A DNA stretch of 64,000 nucleotides from Proteus columbae (GCF_009914335.1 NZ_CP043925.1:1054001-1118000), one strand, 5' to 3'. Numbered from the stretch's first letter, positions 19,894 to 30,569 are shown. Notes: generated from the letters alone by a model not told the origin. Made by a program: numbers and translations.

Positions 19894-19936
19894 TTTCACC
19901 TCCGGTGAAAAAAGAGGGGCAGGGAACGGCTGCCCC
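19894..19936 (-). promoter_or_regulatory. gltI/gltJ attenuator: terminator plus hairpin covering the gltJ ribosome binding site
   Basis: On the minus strand GGGGCAG (from 19936) pairs with CTGCCCC (to 19916) and is followed by TCTTTTTT, an intrinsic terminator. Immediately after, TTTCACC and GGTGAAA (19910-19894) form a 7-bp stem with a GGA loop that contains the gltJ Shine-Dalgarno sequence GGAGGTGA. The two structures share the T run. Both features would reduce permease expression relative to the binding protein. Confidence 0.75.
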
Positions 19937-20007
19937 AAACTTCACTGATCTGTCTGTCCAACAGATACTTTATAATTATTTATTTTGCATCAATTACTTA
20001 TGTGTTT

Positions 20008-20901
20008 TTAATTCAATGCCTTATCATTTGGTGATGCAAATAATGCTTTCATTTCATCAGAGATGGTGAATTCTAAGTTAAGATTTTTAGGTGGGATCGG
20101 TGCATTAAACCAGCGATTGAACGATTTTTCTGCTTCACCCGATTTTTGTGCTTGAGCGATAGTTTCATCAATTAGTGCTTTGAATTGAGCATCATCTTTA
20201 CGCAACATACAACCATAAGCTTCTTCAGATTGCGGGGTTCCTACAATTTCCCACTCACCTGGTTTTTTCGCTTTAGCACGCTCACCAGCCAGTAATGCGT
20301 CATCCATCATAAAGGCAACAGCACGAGCTGATTCAAGTGTACGGAATGAGTCTCCATGATCTTTTGCGCTGATAATGCGCATATTCATCTTTTTCTCATC
20401 ATTTAATTTGTTGAGTAACATTTCAGACGTTGTTCCTGATGTTACGACAACGTTTTTACCTGACAAGTCAGCAAAATCTTTAATTCCACTGTCTTTTTTC
20501 GCCAGTAAACGTGTACCTACGATGAAAATAGTATTAGAGAAACCAGCTTGTTGCTGACGAGCTTCATTGTTGGTTGTTGAGCCACACTCAAAATCAAATG
20601 TACCATTTTGTAATAATGGAATACGATTCTGAGAAGTAATAGGAATGAGGCGAACTTGTAAGTTTGGTTTGCCTATTTTGTCTTTTACAGCCTGCACAAT
20701 TAGGTTGGAATAGTCTTGCGAATAGCCAACGACTTTCTGTTGATTATCATAGTAAGAGAAAGGAACAGAGGATTCTCTGTGTCCAACAATAATAATATCG
20801 TTGTCATTGATTTTCTTTAAGGTTCCAGTGAGTTCTTCTGCCTGCACTGCTCCTGCCGCCCCTAAGATCATTAATGATAATGCTAGTTTACGCATGCGCA
20901 T
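20008..20901 (-). CDS. gltI: Glutamate/aspartate periplasmic binding protein GltI
   Basis: A 297-residue periplasmic solute-binding protein with a signal peptide (about 1-21, ending AVQA). It strongly resembles E. coli GltI, with VGHRESSVPFSYYD (about 39-52) and FECGSTTNNEARQQ (about 104-117) conserved. The start at 20901 has GGAG five bases upstream. It is the first gene of gltIJKL and is separated from gltJ by 116 bases carrying an attenuator. Confidence 0.96.
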   Translation of the reverse strand: MRMRKLALSLMILGAAGAVQAEELTGTLKKINDNDIIIVGHRESSVPFSYYDNQQKVVGYSQDYSNLIVQAVKDKIGKPNLQVRLIPITSQNRIPLLQNGTFDFECGSTTNNEARQQQAGFSNTIFIVGTRLLAKKDSGIKDFADLSGKNVVVTSGTTSEMLLNKLNDEKKMNMRIISAKDHGDSFRTLESARAVAFMMDDALLAGERAKAKKPGEWEIVGTPQSEEAYGCMLRKDDAQFKALIDETIAQAQKSGEAEKSFNRWFNAPIPPKNLNLEFTISDEMKALFASPNDKALN

Positions 20902-21266
20902 AATAACTCCTGTCGTGGTGATAAGTGATATTGGTGTTTTGCTTTGTGTTGCTTTTTTGTTTTAATTTGTTTTGATAATGTTAATAGATAGAACAAATAA
21001 CATACTGTTGGGAAGTGCAATTTGTGAAATACGAGAGGTATCTCCCAATAAAAGAATGAAATCAAATGTAGTTGATTATTTTTTTGGAAGTTGTTTTCAA
21101 TATTTAAAATTATTGTAGTAGAAACCTTATAGAAATAAAGGTTAAAGATGAAAATTTGAGATGATGCGAAAAATAAACTAAGTAGGGATTTGTAAAGTTT
21201 GTCTTAAGGAGTTGTTTGTCTGTGGATTACCGTTAAGATAGCGAGTCATATTGATGAGGAACATCT
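20902..21266. other. Divergent intergenic region gltI / scsA
   Basis: 365 bases carrying both promoters. The one clear structure is an inverted repeat AACCTT-N9-AAGGTT at 21123-21143. A GTAAAGTTTGTCTTAA stretch at about 21191-21206 weakly resembles the CpxR GTAAA-N5-GTAAA pattern; CpxR controls scs in Salmonella. No open frame of note. Confidence 0.5.
21123..21143. promoter_or_regulatory. Inverted repeat upstream of scsABCD
   Basis: AACCTTATAGAAATAAAGGTT is a perfect 6-bp inverted repeat with a 9-base centre, 123 bases before scsA. ACCTT...AAGGT arms are typical of MerR-family operators such as CueR, but the CueR spacing is two bases longer, so identity is unproven. Confidence 0.4.
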
Positions 21267-21656
21267 ATGAGTAATTGGCGGTCAGGTCGCTGGCTAGTGG
21301 TGATAACAGTTTTGCTGATCTTGTGTTGTATTGTTCAGCGTTCATTAGGTGCCCACATCATTAGTGAGCGCTTAGCAACAGCTGTTGCTCAAACACAATA
21401 CCCACTATCAACACCAATTGCTGATGAGAATAGCGTAACAGAGCACACTTTTTCATTGTCTACCTGTGAATTAAGCGCCAAATCATTATTATCTGTTCCT
21501 CCATTAACAATAGAGCCATTTTTCCATTCATGGGTTGTATTACTGTTGTTAAGCATGGCTGCTGTCTATGTATCGCGTCAGCGTAATCAGAAAAAACACC
21601 ATCATCCACCTCCACCAATCAGACTTCACCTTCATTATTGTATTTTGAGGGATTAG
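21267..21656 (+). CDS. scsA: ScsA-like small membrane protein
   Basis: A 129-residue protein with an N-terminal hydrophobic segment (about 10-28), a periplasmic stretch with one cysteine, a second transmembrane helix (about 88-104) and a basic, histidine/proline-rich tail (HHHPPPP near 112-118, then RLHLHYCILRD). The position just before scsB and the two-helix layout agree with ScsA of the Salmonella suppressor-of-copper-sensitivity operon. The His- and Cys-containing tail could bind metal, but this is inference and the function of ScsA is not known. Confidence 0.65.
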   Translation: MSNWRSGRWLVVITVLLILCCIVQRSLGAHIISERLATAVAQTQYPLSTPIADENSVTEHTFSLSTCELSAKSLLSVPPLTIEPFFHSWVVLLLLSMAAVYVSRQRNQKKHHHPPPPIRLHLHYCILRD

Positions 21657-21740
21657 AAATTTCCTTTTAGCTAAAAGATTGCTCGTCTATTTTGGACGTG
21701 GCTTTATGTGTAGCGTTGTAGGAATTTTTAGGGAGTTGTT

Positions 21741-23780
21741 ATGTTTCGTTCTTTTGTTATGGCGTTGATATTAACGCTATTTACTTTATCTACTTCTCAA
21801 GCAGCAGATACAGGCTGGTTAACCACGCCTGATAATTCTCATGCACAAGTTAGGGCGACAGCACAAAAGTTCCCAACGGGTGATGTGAAAGTTTTACTTG
21901 AAGTACAGCTTGAGTCTGGATGGAAAACGTATTGGCGTTCTCCAGGAGAAGGTGGTGTTGCCCCTGAAATTAATTGGTCGCAAGATGTAAGTACAATGAT
22001 TTGGCATTGGCCTTCGCCTTCAGCTTTTGATGTAGCGGGTATTCACACACAAGGTTATGATAAACAAGTTATTTTCCCCATTGAGTTATCTCCTGTTCAC
22101 GCTGATCGTTTAATAGGCGTTTTAACTTTATCAACATGCAGTAATGTCTGCATTCTGACTGACTACACTTTAGATTTAGATCTTACCGAACCTGTGCCTG
22201 CTGATTTTGAATGGCAATATAATCAGGCAATGGCCAAAATTCCTGTTGGAACGGGATTAATATCATCAGTTTCTTCTGGTTATAACAATAGCCAACTCAC
22301 TATCTCTTTACAAAAAGAGCAAGGTGCTTGGGTTAAACCTAATATTTATCTCGATCCTCCTGAAGGTATGCTTTACGGTATTCCAAAATTAAAGCATCAA
22401 GATAAAAACCTATTTGTCACGGTTGATGTGACAGATGATTGGGGGGATGCTGCTGGTAATATCTCAGGTAAGGTACTTTCTTTTGTTATTACTGACCAAG
22501 ATTTTTCTCGTCAAGTTAATGACATAATAGGGCATGGAAAAGAGGAGACTGCTCCACCTTCTAATTCAGGTATTGGGCTTTGGGGTATTCTTGCTTTTGC
22601 ACTATTGGGCGGCTTAATTCTGAATTTAATGCCCTGCGTATTACCCGTACTTGCGATGAAAATGGGATCAATTTTACATCTCGAAAATCGTGATAAAGGC
22701 GTTATTCGCAAGCAATTTTCTATCTCTGTTTTAGGTATTTTAGTCTCATTTTGGGCGCTAGCTCTGTTTATGACAGGCTTACGTTATAGCCAAGAAGCTT
22801 TAGGTTGGGGGATCCAATTCCAAAGTCCTTGGTTTATTGGCTTTATGGTATTAGTTACCGCTATTTTTACTGCAAATCTATTCGGATTATTTGAACTGCG
22901 TTTAAGTAGCAATATGAATACCAAAATGGCAACAGCGGGTGGACAAGGATATAGCCGACACTTTTGGGAAGGTGCATTTGCAACCTTACTCGCGACACCT
23001 TGCTCAGCACCGTTTTTAGGAACCGCAGTCGCTTATGCACTTATAGCGCCTCTAAATGAACTATGGCTTATTTTTACTGCCCTAGGAATTGGAATGAGTT
23101 TGCCTTGGATCTTAGTGGCAATATTTCCATCTATCGCCAAAGCACTACCAAAACCAGGTAAATGGATGAATCGCCTAAGAGTTGTTTTGGGCTTTATGAT
23201 GCTGTTGTCGAGTATTTGGCTAATAACGCTCTTGATCCCTCACTTAGGAATGCCAATAGTTGCAGGTATTTTTGTTATTATTGGGCTGTTGTTATTGTTT
23301 GCTATCGCAAAACATTATGGCAAAAAAGTATTATTGATTTCTACCGCGGTAGCCTTTCTTTTAGGGGGAAGCACCTATCTATTTGTGGAGCAACCAGCAA
23401 GCCAAACACTTGCGGGTCAAGATACGATAAATTGGCAACCTTTATCAGAAGAAGCGATACACCAAGCATTAGCAGAAAATAAACGCGTATTTGTTGATGT
23501 AACAGCTGATTGGTGTGTAACCTGCAAAGCAAACAAATACAATGTATTATTGCGAGAAGAGATCCAAACTGCACTTTCTGCACCAGATATTGTTGCATTA
23601 AGAGGGGATTGGACTAAACCCTCCGATAAGATCACTCAATTTTTAAAACAACGTGGTCAAGTTGCAGTACCTTTTAACCAAGTTTATGGACCTTGCCATA
23701 AAGATGGCGTGGTTTTACCTCCTATTTTAAATAAAGATTCAACATTGACAGTTCTTTCTGAGGCTAAAGGAGCCCAATAA
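21741..23780 (+). CDS. scsB: Membrane thiol reductase ScsB (DsbD-like)
   Basis: A 679-residue inner-membrane protein that carries electrons from cytoplasmic thioredoxin to the periplasm for ScsC. A signal peptide (about 1-21) leads into an N-terminal periplasmic domain (about 22-270), then a DsbD-like eight-helix core with the redox cysteines in NLMPCVLPVL (about 300) and ATPCSAPF (about 420), then a C-terminal thioredoxin-like domain with Cys592-V-T-Cys595. The stop codon overlaps the start of scsC, indicating tight coupling. Confidence 0.92.
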   Translation: MFRSFVMALILTLFTLSTSQAADTGWLTTPDNSHAQVRATAQKFPTGDVKVLLEVQLESGWKTYWRSPGEGGVAPEINWSQDVSTMIWHWPSPSAFDVAGIHTQGYDKQVIFPIELSPVHADRLIGVLTLSTCSNVCILTDYTLDLDLTEPVPADFEWQYNQAMAKIPVGTGLISSVSSGYNNSQLTISLQKEQGAWVKPNIYLDPPEGMLYGIPKLKHQDKNLFVTVDVTDDWGDAAGNISGKVLSFVITDQDFSRQVNDIIGHGKEETAPPSNSGIGLWGILAFALLGGLILNLMPCVLPVLAMKMGSILHLENRDKGVIRKQFSISVLGILVSFWALALFMTGLRYSQEALGWGIQFQSPWFIGFMVLVTAIFTANLFGLFELRLSSNMNTKMATAGGQGYSRHFWEGAFATLLATPCSAPFLGTAVAYALIAPLNELWLIFTALGIGMSLPWILVAIFPSIAKALPKPGKWMNRLRVVLGFMMLLSSIWLITLLIPHLGMPIVAGIFVIIGLLLLFAIAKHYGKKVLLISTAVAFLLGGSTYLFVEQPASQTLAGQDTINWQPLSEEAIHQALAENKRVFVDVTADWCVTCKANKYNVLLREEIQTALSAPDIVALRGDWTKPSDKITQFLKQRGQVAVPFNQVYGPCHKDGVVLPPILNKDSTLTVLSEAKGAQ

Positions 23781-24511
23781 TGAAAAAAACACTTTCTGCA
23801 CTGGTTATCTCTTCGTTACTTTTTGGTGCAAATGTACAAGCAGCAGCGTTAAGTGCGGATCAGGAAAAAGAAGTTCGTGCGCTGGTTCGTGATACGTTAA
23901 TTAAAAATCCAGAAATTTTGGAAGAAGCTATCACAGCATTACAAGCGCAAAAAGCAGATGAGCAACAAGCTCAATTCCGTACTGCATTAAAAGCAGAGCA
24001 TGACGCATTATATAACGATGCAGCAAGCCCTCGTATTGGTGCCAAAGACGCTAAGTTAGTGTTGGTTTCTTTTACTGATTATAACTGCCCTTATTGCAAA
24101 CGCTTCGACCCATTATTAGAACAAATCACAAAAGATTATCCTGAAGTTGCCGTGATTATTAAACCACTGCCATTTAAAGGTGAAAGTTCTGCAAAAGCCT
24201 CTCAAGCGGTACTTTCAGTTTGGAAAGAAGATCCAAAAGCATTCTTAGCATTACACCAACGTTTAATGCAGAAGAAAACAATGCTTGATAACGCAAGTAT
24301 TGATGATGCAATGAAAACAACCAATACAAGCAAAGTGAAATTAACCGATGAAAGCCTAAAAGCGTTACAAAATAACTTAGATCTTTCTCGTAAGTTAGGT
24401 ATTCAAGGTACACCAGCAACGGTTGTTGGCGATATGGTTATCCCTGGTGCTGTTGATTACGCTCAGCTAGAAGTGATTGTTAAAGAACAACTGGCTAAAG
24501 TGAAAAAATAA
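23780..24511 (+). CDS. scsC: Periplasmic disulfide isomerase/foldase ScsC
   Basis: A 243-residue secreted thioredoxin-fold protein with a signal peptide (about 1-21). The active site is Cys103-P-Y-Cys106 and the cis-proline loop GTPATV is near 213-218. The N-terminal helical stalk (about 25-70) contains KADEQQAQFR at 58-67, nearly the flexible linker described in Proteus mirabilis ScsC, where trimerisation and linker motion give disulfide isomerase activity. It is expected to be reduced by ScsB. It overlaps scsB and scsD by one base each. Confidence 0.93.
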   Translation: MKKTLSALVISSLLFGANVQAAALSADQEKEVRALVRDTLIKNPEILEEAITALQAQKADEQQAQFRTALKAEHDALYNDAASPRIGAKDAKLVLVSFTDYNCPYCKRFDPLLEQITKDYPEVAVIIKPLPFKGESSAKASQAVLSVWKEDPKAFLALHQRLMQKKTMLDNASIDDAMKTTNTSKVKLTDESLKALQNNLDLSRKLGIQGTPATVVGDMVIPGAVDYAQLEVIVKEQLAKVKK

Positions 24512-25014
24512 TGCGTAGTCGCTTACGAAAGTGGAGTAAAGAACTGATTGTTCTGATTGTCATTTTCGTTGTAGCTTCTTTTGCAATGGATTGGTGGCGT
24601 CAACCTATGCCACCAGCCTTAACGAATTTACCTGAGCTATATACTGTTGATAATAAAGTTGTTTCTTTAGCTGAATTGAGTGCTGAAAAGCCTTTATTAA
24701 TCTATTTTTGGGCAACTTGGTGTGGAGTTTGTAAACTCACAACTCCCTCAGTAAATTCGTTAGCACTAGATGGTTATAACGTGACATCTGTTGCGATCCG
24801 TTCTGGTGATAACGCAAAGTTAGAGCGCGGCATTCAGTCTAAAGGATTGGTCTTTCCTGTAATAAATGATAGTCGAGGGGATATTTCTCAGCAGTGGAAA
24901 ATTAGCGCAACACCTTCATTTGTTATTGTTTATAAAGGGGAAATGGTAGGCTTTACGAGCGGTTGGTCATCTTCATGGGGATTAAAACTACGTTTATGGT
25001 GGGCAGGCCTTTGA
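24511..25014 (+). CDS. scsD: Membrane-anchored thioredoxin-like ScsD
   Basis: A 167-residue protein with an N-terminal membrane anchor (about 12-28) and a periplasmic thioredoxin-like domain of the TlpA/DsbE type. The active site is Cys71-G-V-Cys74 in FWATWCGVCK, and ISATPSFVIV supplies the cis-proline. It is last in scsABCD. Its role in copper tolerance is known from Salmonella at the operon level; the individual partner is unclear. A strong terminator follows. Confidence 0.9.
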   Translation: MRSRLRKWSKELIVLIVIFVVASFAMDWWRQPMPPALTNLPELYTVDNKVVSLAELSAEKPLLIYFWATWCGVCKLTTPSVNSLALDGYNVTSVAIRSGDNAKLERGIQSKGLVFPVINDSRGDISQQWKISATPSFVIVYKGEMVGFTSGWSSSWGLKLRLWWAGL

Positions 25015-25052
25015 ACGGTATACAAACAATCATTTTAGGCTTTTATCAATTA

Positions 25053-25093
25053 AAAATAACGGAATTCAATATAATAATGAATTCCGTTATTTT
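25053..25093. terminator. Bidirectional terminator between scsD and lnt
   Basis: A perfect 15-bp stem: AAAATAACGGAATTC at 25053-25067 pairs with GAATTCCGTTATTTT at 25079-25093, with an 11-base loop and A/T tails on both sides. It serves the convergent scsABCD and lnt transcripts. Confidence 0.9.
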
Positions 25094-25101
25094 ATTTTGC
25101 T

Positions 25102-26628
25102 TTACTCAACTCGCCGTTTAATAAAGGCGATGATAAAAAATAATCCAACCATTATCCACAATGGTGTATTACCCCACTTGTAATAAGGGGTTAATCCAGT
25201 TGTTGGTGTGATTTTTTCTGCTAAAGCACCTTCTTCAAACTGAGGAAGTTGAGAAATAACATCACCATTGGCTGCAATAAAGGCGGTAATACCGTTATTC
25301 GTTGAGCGTAATAATGGTCTTCCTAACTCTAAAGAGCGCATTCTTGCCATTTGAAAATGTTGCCAAGGGCCGATTGAATTACCAAACCACGCATCATTAG
25401 AAATCGTTAATAAGAATCGTGTATCGGGTTTAAAATTAGCGCGGACTTGTTCACCTAAAATAATTTCGTAACAAATAGCTGCGGTTATTTTGGCATCATT
25501 GACAGTGAGCTGAGGCTGTACATATTCACCTTGGCTTAATGATGACATCGGTAAATTAAAGAAAGGCGCAAGTGGGCGTAATAGCGATTCTAATGGTACA
25601 TATTCACCAAAAGGAACAAGGTGATGTTTGTTATAGCGATCTGTTGCTGGGTATTGGTAAGCATAGTGTTCACCTAATGTGATGACACTATTGTAGAAAC
25701 GATAACCTTCTAATGTCGGTCGAGCATCAATAATTCCCGTCATTAAATGGGTATCTTGCTCTCTCAGTTGCTTATCAAGCTCAGCTAAAAAGCCTTGTTG
25801 TTGAATTTCAACATCAGGGATCGCTGATTCAGGCCAAATAATAAGATTTGCATTACCGATAAAAGGGCGGCTTAAAGTGAGATAGGTTTTTAGCGTGCTC
25901 TCTAATGTACCGGGTTCCCATTTTAATGATTGTGCAATATTTCCTTGGATTAATGCAATTTCTTGCGTTTCATCGGGTAAAGGTTGATACCACTGATAGG
26001 ACTTAAAGCTGATAGGTAATACTAATAAAAGCAGTGCAACCACGACACTATAAATCGATTTGCGATAGAGTGCAAACGCAATTAATCCACTGATAACGGT
26101 TAGGAGTAGCGTTATCATGGTAACACCAAAAATAGGTGCAATGCCTTTTAATGGGCCATCAATCTGGCTATAACCAAACTGCAACCAAGGGAAGCCGGAT
26201 AACACCCAACCTCTTAAGAATTCAGTGATTTGCCATAATGCAGGAGCTGCAAATACAAACCGCCAGAGTGTTGGTTTTGGAAAAAACTTATTCAGTAATC
26301 CTGCAAATAATAGCGTGTAGAGTGATAAATAGAGAGCTAATAAAATCACTAAAAAGATATTTATCGCAAACGGCATACCACCAAAATCAGCGATACTGAC
26401 GTAAACCCAATTTACGCCGCTACCAAATAATCCAAATCCCCAAGCAAAGCCAAGGAATGCGCCTTGGCGAGTTGTGCGGTGAGTGATTATCAGTAATAAG
26501 CCAAGTAGTGAAATTAACGCCGCAGGCCAAAAATCAAATGGCGAAAATGCTAATGTGCCAATGGCACCGAAAAAAACCGCCAGAAAGGCGCGAACCCACT
26601 GGCGGTTTAAGAAAGAGATCTTATTCAT
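25102..26628 (-). CDS. lnt: Apolipoprotein N-acyltransferase Lnt
   Basis: A 508-residue inner-membrane enzyme that adds the third acyl chain to lipoproteins. Eight hydrophobic helices surround a nitrilase-like periplasmic domain whose catalytic triad is intact: Glu267 (WPES), Lys334 ([10 protein letters not shown]) and Cys386 (AAICYE), almost the E. coli numbering. The open frame starts at 26646, but the ATG at 26628 has AGGA upstream and avoids overlapping corC. It is last in the miaB-ybeZ-ybeY-corC-lnt series. Confidence 0.95.
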   Translation of the reverse strand: MNKISFLNRQWVRAFLAVFFGAIGTLAFSPFDFWPAALISLLGLLLIITHRTTRQGAFLGFAWGFGLFGSGVNWVYVSIADFGGMPFAINIFLVILLALYLSLYTLLFAGLLNKFFPKPTLWRFVFAAPALWQITEFLRGWVLSGFPWLQFGYSQIDGPLKGIAPIFGVTMITLLLTVISGLIAFALYRKSIYSVVVALLLLVLPISFKSYQWYQPLPDETQEIALIQGNIAQSLKWEPGTLESTLKTYLTLSRPFIGNANLIIWPESAIPDVEIQQQGFLAELDKQLREQDTHLMTGIIDARPTLEGYRFYNSVITLGEHYAYQYPATDRYNKHHLVPFGEYVPLESLLRPLAPFFNLPMSSLSQGEYVQPQLTVNDAKITAAICYEIILGEQVRANFKPDTRFLLTISNDAWFGNSIGPWQHFQMARMRSLELGRPLLRSTNNGITAFIAANGDVISQLPQFEEGALAEKITPTTGLTPYYKWGNTPLWIMVGLFFIIAFIKRRVE

Positions 26629-26635
26629 TGATATC

Positions 26636-27517
26636 CTATGCATCATTACCTAGTTCAGGGATTGGCGCATCATCGGGGATATGCACATAAACCTGAATGA
26701 TCTTACGGCTATCTGCCATAACAACTTTAAATTGGTAATTATCAATAGTAATAGTTTCACCACGAGCAGGAAGGTGACCAAAGGCTTGCATGACTAAACC
26801 GCCAATCGTATCAACTTCTTCATCGCTGAAATGCGTACCGAACGCTTCATTGAAATCTTCTATCTGGGTTAAAGCTCGAACTGAGTAAGCGTGACGACTT
26901 AACGGACGAATATCAATATCATCCTCATCATCATACTCATCTTCAATTTCGCCTACGATAAGTTCAAGAATATCCTCAATTGTGACGAGTCCAGATACGC
27001 CTCCAAATTCATCGATCACAATCGCCATATGATAGCGTTGAGAGCGGAACTCTTTTAATAGGCGATCAACCCGTTTGCTTTCAGGCACAACAACAGCAGA
27101 GCGTAAGACTTTATCCATACTAAATGGCTCTGCGTCGGTACGCATAAATGGCAGTAGATCTTTCGCCATTAATAAGCCTTCAATATGATCTTTGTCCTCG
27201 CTAATGACTGGGAAACGAGAATGTGCTGAATCAATAATCACATCTAAACACTCATCAAGGGTTTGATTGCGTTTTAGTGTGACAATTTGCGAGCGAGGGA
27301 TCATAATGTCCCGAACGCGTTGTTCAGCAATATCCATTACCCCTTCAAGCATGTCGCGGGTGTCGGGATCAATTAATTCTTTCTGTTCAGAATCGCGGAT
27401 AAGCTCCATCAGATCATCACGGTTTTTAGGTTCACCGTGGAACCACTGATTAAGCAGTGTGAGAAACCCTTTCTTAGGACCAGGGTTATCGTTACTCGAA
27501 GATTGGTCGTCGCTCAT
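26636..27517 (-). CDS. corC: CBS-domain protein CorC (YbeX)
   Basis: A 293-residue cytoplasmic protein with two CBS domains (about 65-190) and a C-terminal CorC_HlyC domain (about 205-285). It is linked to magnesium/cobalt efflux in Salmonella and to ribosome quality in E. coli. An acidic stretch ([14 protein letters not shown], about 190-203) lies between the domains. It has no transmembrane helices, unlike HlyC/CorC paralogues with DUF21. The gap to ybeY is 71 bases. Confidence 0.93.
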   Translation of the reverse strand: MSDDQSSSNDNPGPKKGFLTLLNQWFHGEPKNRDDLMELIRDSEQKELIDPDTRDMLEGVMDIAEQRVRDIMIPRSQIVTLKRNQTLDECLDVIIDSAHSRFPVISEDKDHIEGLLMAKDLLPFMRTDAEPFSMDKVLRSAVVVPESKRVDRLLKEFRSQRYHMAIVIDEFGGVSGLVTIEDILELIVGEIEDEYDDEDDIDIRPLSRHAYSVRALTQIEDFNEAFGTHFSDEEVDTIGGLVMQAFGHLPARGETITIDNYQFKVVMADSRKIIQVYVHIPDDAPIPELGNDA

Positions 27518-27588
27518 GGCGTTTTAACTATTTTTCCTCATTGAATGGTTAATTAGATATAGTATTTATCATAAAAATAAGAGAACTG

Positions 27589-28056
27589 TTACTCTTTTTC
27601 AATCAAATAGGGATCTGTATAACCTAAATTTTGTAAGATTTCTGTCTCTAAACCTTCCATTTCTTCGGCTTCATCATCTTCAATATGATCATAGCCTAAA
27701 AGATGGAGACATCCATGAATAACCATGTGTGCCCAATGTTCTTCAACAGTCTTACTCTGTTCAACCGCCTCTTTTTCTACCACTTGGCGGCAAATAATCA
27801 AATCACCTAATAACGGCAATTCAATTTCAGGTGGAGCCTCAAAGGGAAAAGAAAGCACGTTAGTCGGTTTGTCTTTTCCACGATAAGTGAGATTCAGTTC
27901 GTGACTTTCTGCCTCATCAACAATACGAATAGTCACTTCACTTACAGGTTGAAATTGCGGTAATACCGCTTCTAACCATGTCATAAATTGGGCTTCAGTA
28001 GGAAGCCCTTGCGCATTTTCACTTGCTACTTGTAAATCAAGGATAACTTCACTCAT
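27589..28056 (-). CDS. ybeY: Endoribonuclease YbeY
   Basis: A 155-residue metalloenzyme for 16S rRNA 3' maturation and 70S quality control. The zinc motif H114-xxx-H118-xxxxx-H124 ([11 protein letters not shown]) is intact. The open frame begins at 28182, but the ATG at 28056 gives the family length (E. coli 155) and an 8-base overlap with ybeZ, the normal arrangement. Confidence 0.96.
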   Translation of the reverse strand: MSEVILDLQVASENAQGLPTEAQFMTWLEAVLPQFQPVSEVTIRIVDEAESHELNLTYRGKDKPTNVLSFPFEAPPEIELPLLGDLIICRQVVEKEAVEQSKTVEEHWAHMVIHGCLHLLGYDHIEDDEAEEMEGLETEILQNLGYTDPYLIEKE

Positions 28057-29110
28057 GATTTTCTCTCTGAAGCTTCTCTTTTTCTGCTTTGATAGCTTGG
28101 CGGCGTTTTTGATCTTCCATTTCCCAAGCTTCATAGGCGATAACAATTTTGGCAACCACCGGATGGCGAACAACGTCTTCACTATGGAAAAAGTTAAAAC
28201 TTAAGTCATTAACATCAGATAAAACTTCAATGGCATGACGTAAGCCTGATTTATTGCCTCTTGGCAGGTCAATTTGGGTAATATCCCCAGTGATAACCGC
28301 TTTAGAGTTAAAGCCAATACGTGTTAAGAACATTTTCATCTGTTCGATGGTCGTGTTTTGGCTTTCATCAAGAATAATAAAGGCGTCATTTAATGTGCGC
28401 CCACGCATATAGGCGAGGGGTGCGACTTCAATGACATTACGCTCTATTAGTTTCTCAACTTTTTCAAAACCTAACATCTCAAATAACGCATCATAAAGTG
28501 GTCGTAAATAGGGATCGACTTTTTGACTTAAATCGCCCGGTAAAAAGCCCAGTTTTTCACCCGCTTCAACCGCAGGGCGCGTTAATAAAATACGACGCAC
28601 TTCTTGGCGTTCAAGAGCATCAACAGCAGCAGCAACAGCCAGATAAGTTTTCCCTGTACCAGCAGGCCCAATACCAAAAGTAATATCATGAGTCTGGATA
28701 TTGGCAATATATTGTGCCTGATTCGGTGTACGAGGTTTTATCACACCTCGCTTAGTTCGAATATTGGTTGATTTCCCAAATTCAGGAACATGCTCATCAC
28801 TTTGCTCAAGCACACGGCTTTCTTTGATTGCAAGGTGAATTTGTTCAGGGTCGATATCGGGGATCACGCCTTTAATTGGCGAGGTTTCCACATACAGGCG
28901 ACGTAAAATTCCTGCGGCTGCATTGACACACAATGATTTTCCCGTGAGTTTAAAACGGTTATCACGATGATTAATCTCGATACCTAAACGGCGCTCAAGT
29001 TGCTTAATATTATCGTCAAATGGACCACATAGGCTCATTAAACGGGCATTGTCAGCTGGCTCTAAGAAGATTTCTTGGGTCGCTACCTGTGCATGTGCTA
29101 TTACTGTCAC
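28049..29110 (-). CDS. ybeZ: PhoH-like ATPase YbeZ
   Basis: A 353-residue cytoplasmic ATPase of the PhoH family. Walker A GPAGTGKT is at residues 148-155 and Walker B AFIILDES near 244-251. An N-terminal region (about 20-80) resembles a nucleic-acid binding domain. YbeZ works with the neighbouring YbeY ribonuclease. The length is close to E. coli YbeZ (346). It starts 28 bases after miaB. Confidence 0.95.
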   Translation of the reverse strand: MTVIAHAQVATQEIFLEPADNARLMSLCGPFDDNIKQLERRLGIEINHRDNRFKLTGKSLCVNAAAGILRRLYVETSPIKGVIPDIDPEQIHLAIKESRVLEQSDEHVPEFGKSTNIRTKRGVIKPRTPNQAQYIANIQTHDITFGIGPAGTGKTYLAVAAAVDALERQEVRRILLTRPAVEAGEKLGFLPGDLSQKVDPYLRPLYDALFEMLGFEKVEKLIERNVIEVAPLAYMRGRTLNDAFIILDESQNTTIEQMKMFLTRIGFNSKAVITGDITQIDLPRGNKSGLRHAIEVLSDVNDLSFNFFHSEDVVRHPVVAKIVIAYEAWEMEDQKRRQAIKAEKEKLQRENHE

Positions 29111-29138
29111 TGATTATCCTTTTGTTCAATCTGATCAA

Positions 29139-30569
29139 TTAAGGTTGGTAAACACCTACCCCTAATTCATCTTCTTTACGTGTACGTGCAATGACGGATT
29201 CTGGAGATTCGTGAATACGTAAATCCATTTGGTCTTCCGTTCTAACAACTTTACCACGTAGTGAGTTGGCATAAACGTCAACAATCTCAACATCAACGAA
29301 CTTACCAATCATATCTGGTGTACCTTCAAAGTTAACCACACGGTTATTCTCAGTACGACCAGAAAGCTCCATCACATTTTTACGTGAAGGCCCTTCAACT
29401 AGAATACGCTGTACCGTATTTAACATTGCACGGCTAAAGTTCATTGCTTGTTGATTGATGCGCTGTTGTAGCAGATATAAACGTTGTTTCTTCTCATCTT
29501 CACTAACGTCATCAGGTAAATCAGCCGCTGGGGTGCCCGGACGTGCTGAATAGATGAAACTAAAGCTCATATCGAAATTAACATCCGCAATTAATTGCAT
29601 GGTTTTTTCAAAGTCGTCTTGGGTTTCACCCGGGAAACCAATGATAAAGTCTGAACTTATCAGAATACCAGGACGTGCTTTGCGTAGTTTGCGAATGATG
29701 CTCTTATATTCAAGTGCAGTATGGTTACGCTTCATTAATGTTAGAATGCGGTCAGAACCACTTTGCACTGGCAAGTGTAAATAGCTGACTAATTCTGGAG
29801 TATCTTCATAAACCGCAACAATATCGTCAGTAAATTCGATAGGATGGCTGGTAGTAAAGCGAATGCGGTCAATGCCGTCAATTGCGGCGACTAAGCGAAT
29901 TAATTCAGCAAAGCTACAGATTTGACCATCAAAAGTAGCGCCTCGGTAGGCGTTAACGTTTTGACCTAACAAGTTTACTTCGCGCACACCTTGTGCCGCT
30001 AATTGAGCAATTTCAAATAGCACATCATCACAAGGGCGGCTAACTTCTTCACCGCGTGTGTAAGGAACTACGCAGAAAGAGCAGTATTTGTTACAGCCTT
30101 CCATGATGGAGACGAAAGCAGAAGGACCTTCAGCGCGAGGCTCTGGTAAACGGTCAAATTTTTCGATTTCAGGGAAGCTGATATCGACAACAGGGCTTTT
30201 AGTCCCTTTAACCTGATTAATCATTTCAGGTAAACGGTGTAAAGTTTGTGGTCCGAAGATAATATCGACACACTGCGCACGTTGACGGATGTATTCACCT
30301 TCTTGAGAAGCAACACAACCGCCGACGCCAATGATAATATCGGGTTTATTATCTTTAAAATATTTCCAACGTCCTAACTGATGAAAGACTTTTTCTTGTG
30401 CTTTCTCACGGATAGAACAGGTATTTAGCAGTAGAATGTCCGCGTCTTCGGCGACATCGGTTAACTGATAACCGTGGGTGCTTTCGAGTAGGTCTGCCAT
30501 TTTGGATGAATCGTACTCATTCATCTGACAGCCCCAAGTTTTAATGTACAGTTTTTTTATCGTCGACAT
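29139..30569 (-). CDS. miaB: tRNA-2-methylthio-N6-isopentenyladenosine synthase MiaB
   Basis: A 476-residue radical SAM methylthiotransferase that modifies A37 of tRNAs reading UNN codons. The UPF0004 domain has Cys14, Cys51 and Cys85 for the auxiliary cluster; the radical SAM motif Cys159-xxx-Cys163-xx-Cys166 follows, and a C-terminal TRAM domain is at about 380-445. The length is close to E. coli (474). It is first of the operon and divergent from ubiF. Confidence 0.97.
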   Translation of the reverse strand: MSTIKKLYIKTWGCQMNEYDSSKMADLLESTHGYQLTDVAEDADILLLNTCSIREKAQEKVFHQLGRWKYFKDNKPDIIIGVGGCVASQEGEYIRQRAQCVDIIFGPQTLHRLPEMINQVKGTKSPVVDISFPEIEKFDRLPEPRAEGPSAFVSIMEGCNKYCSFCVVPYTRGEEVSRPCDDVLFEIAQLAAQGVREVNLLGQNVNAYRGATFDGQICSFAELIRLVAAIDGIDRIRFTTSHPIEFTDDIVAVYEDTPELVSYLHLPVQSGSDRILTLMKRNHTALEYKSIIRKLRKARPGILISSDFIIGFPGETQDDFEKTMQLIADVNFDMSFSFIYSARPGTPAADLPDDVSEDEKKQRLYLLQQRINQQAMNFSRAMLNTVQRILVEGPSRKNVMELSGRTENNRVVNFEGTPDMIGKFVDVEIVDVYANSLRGKVVRTEDQMDLRIHESPESVIARTRKEDELGVGVYQP

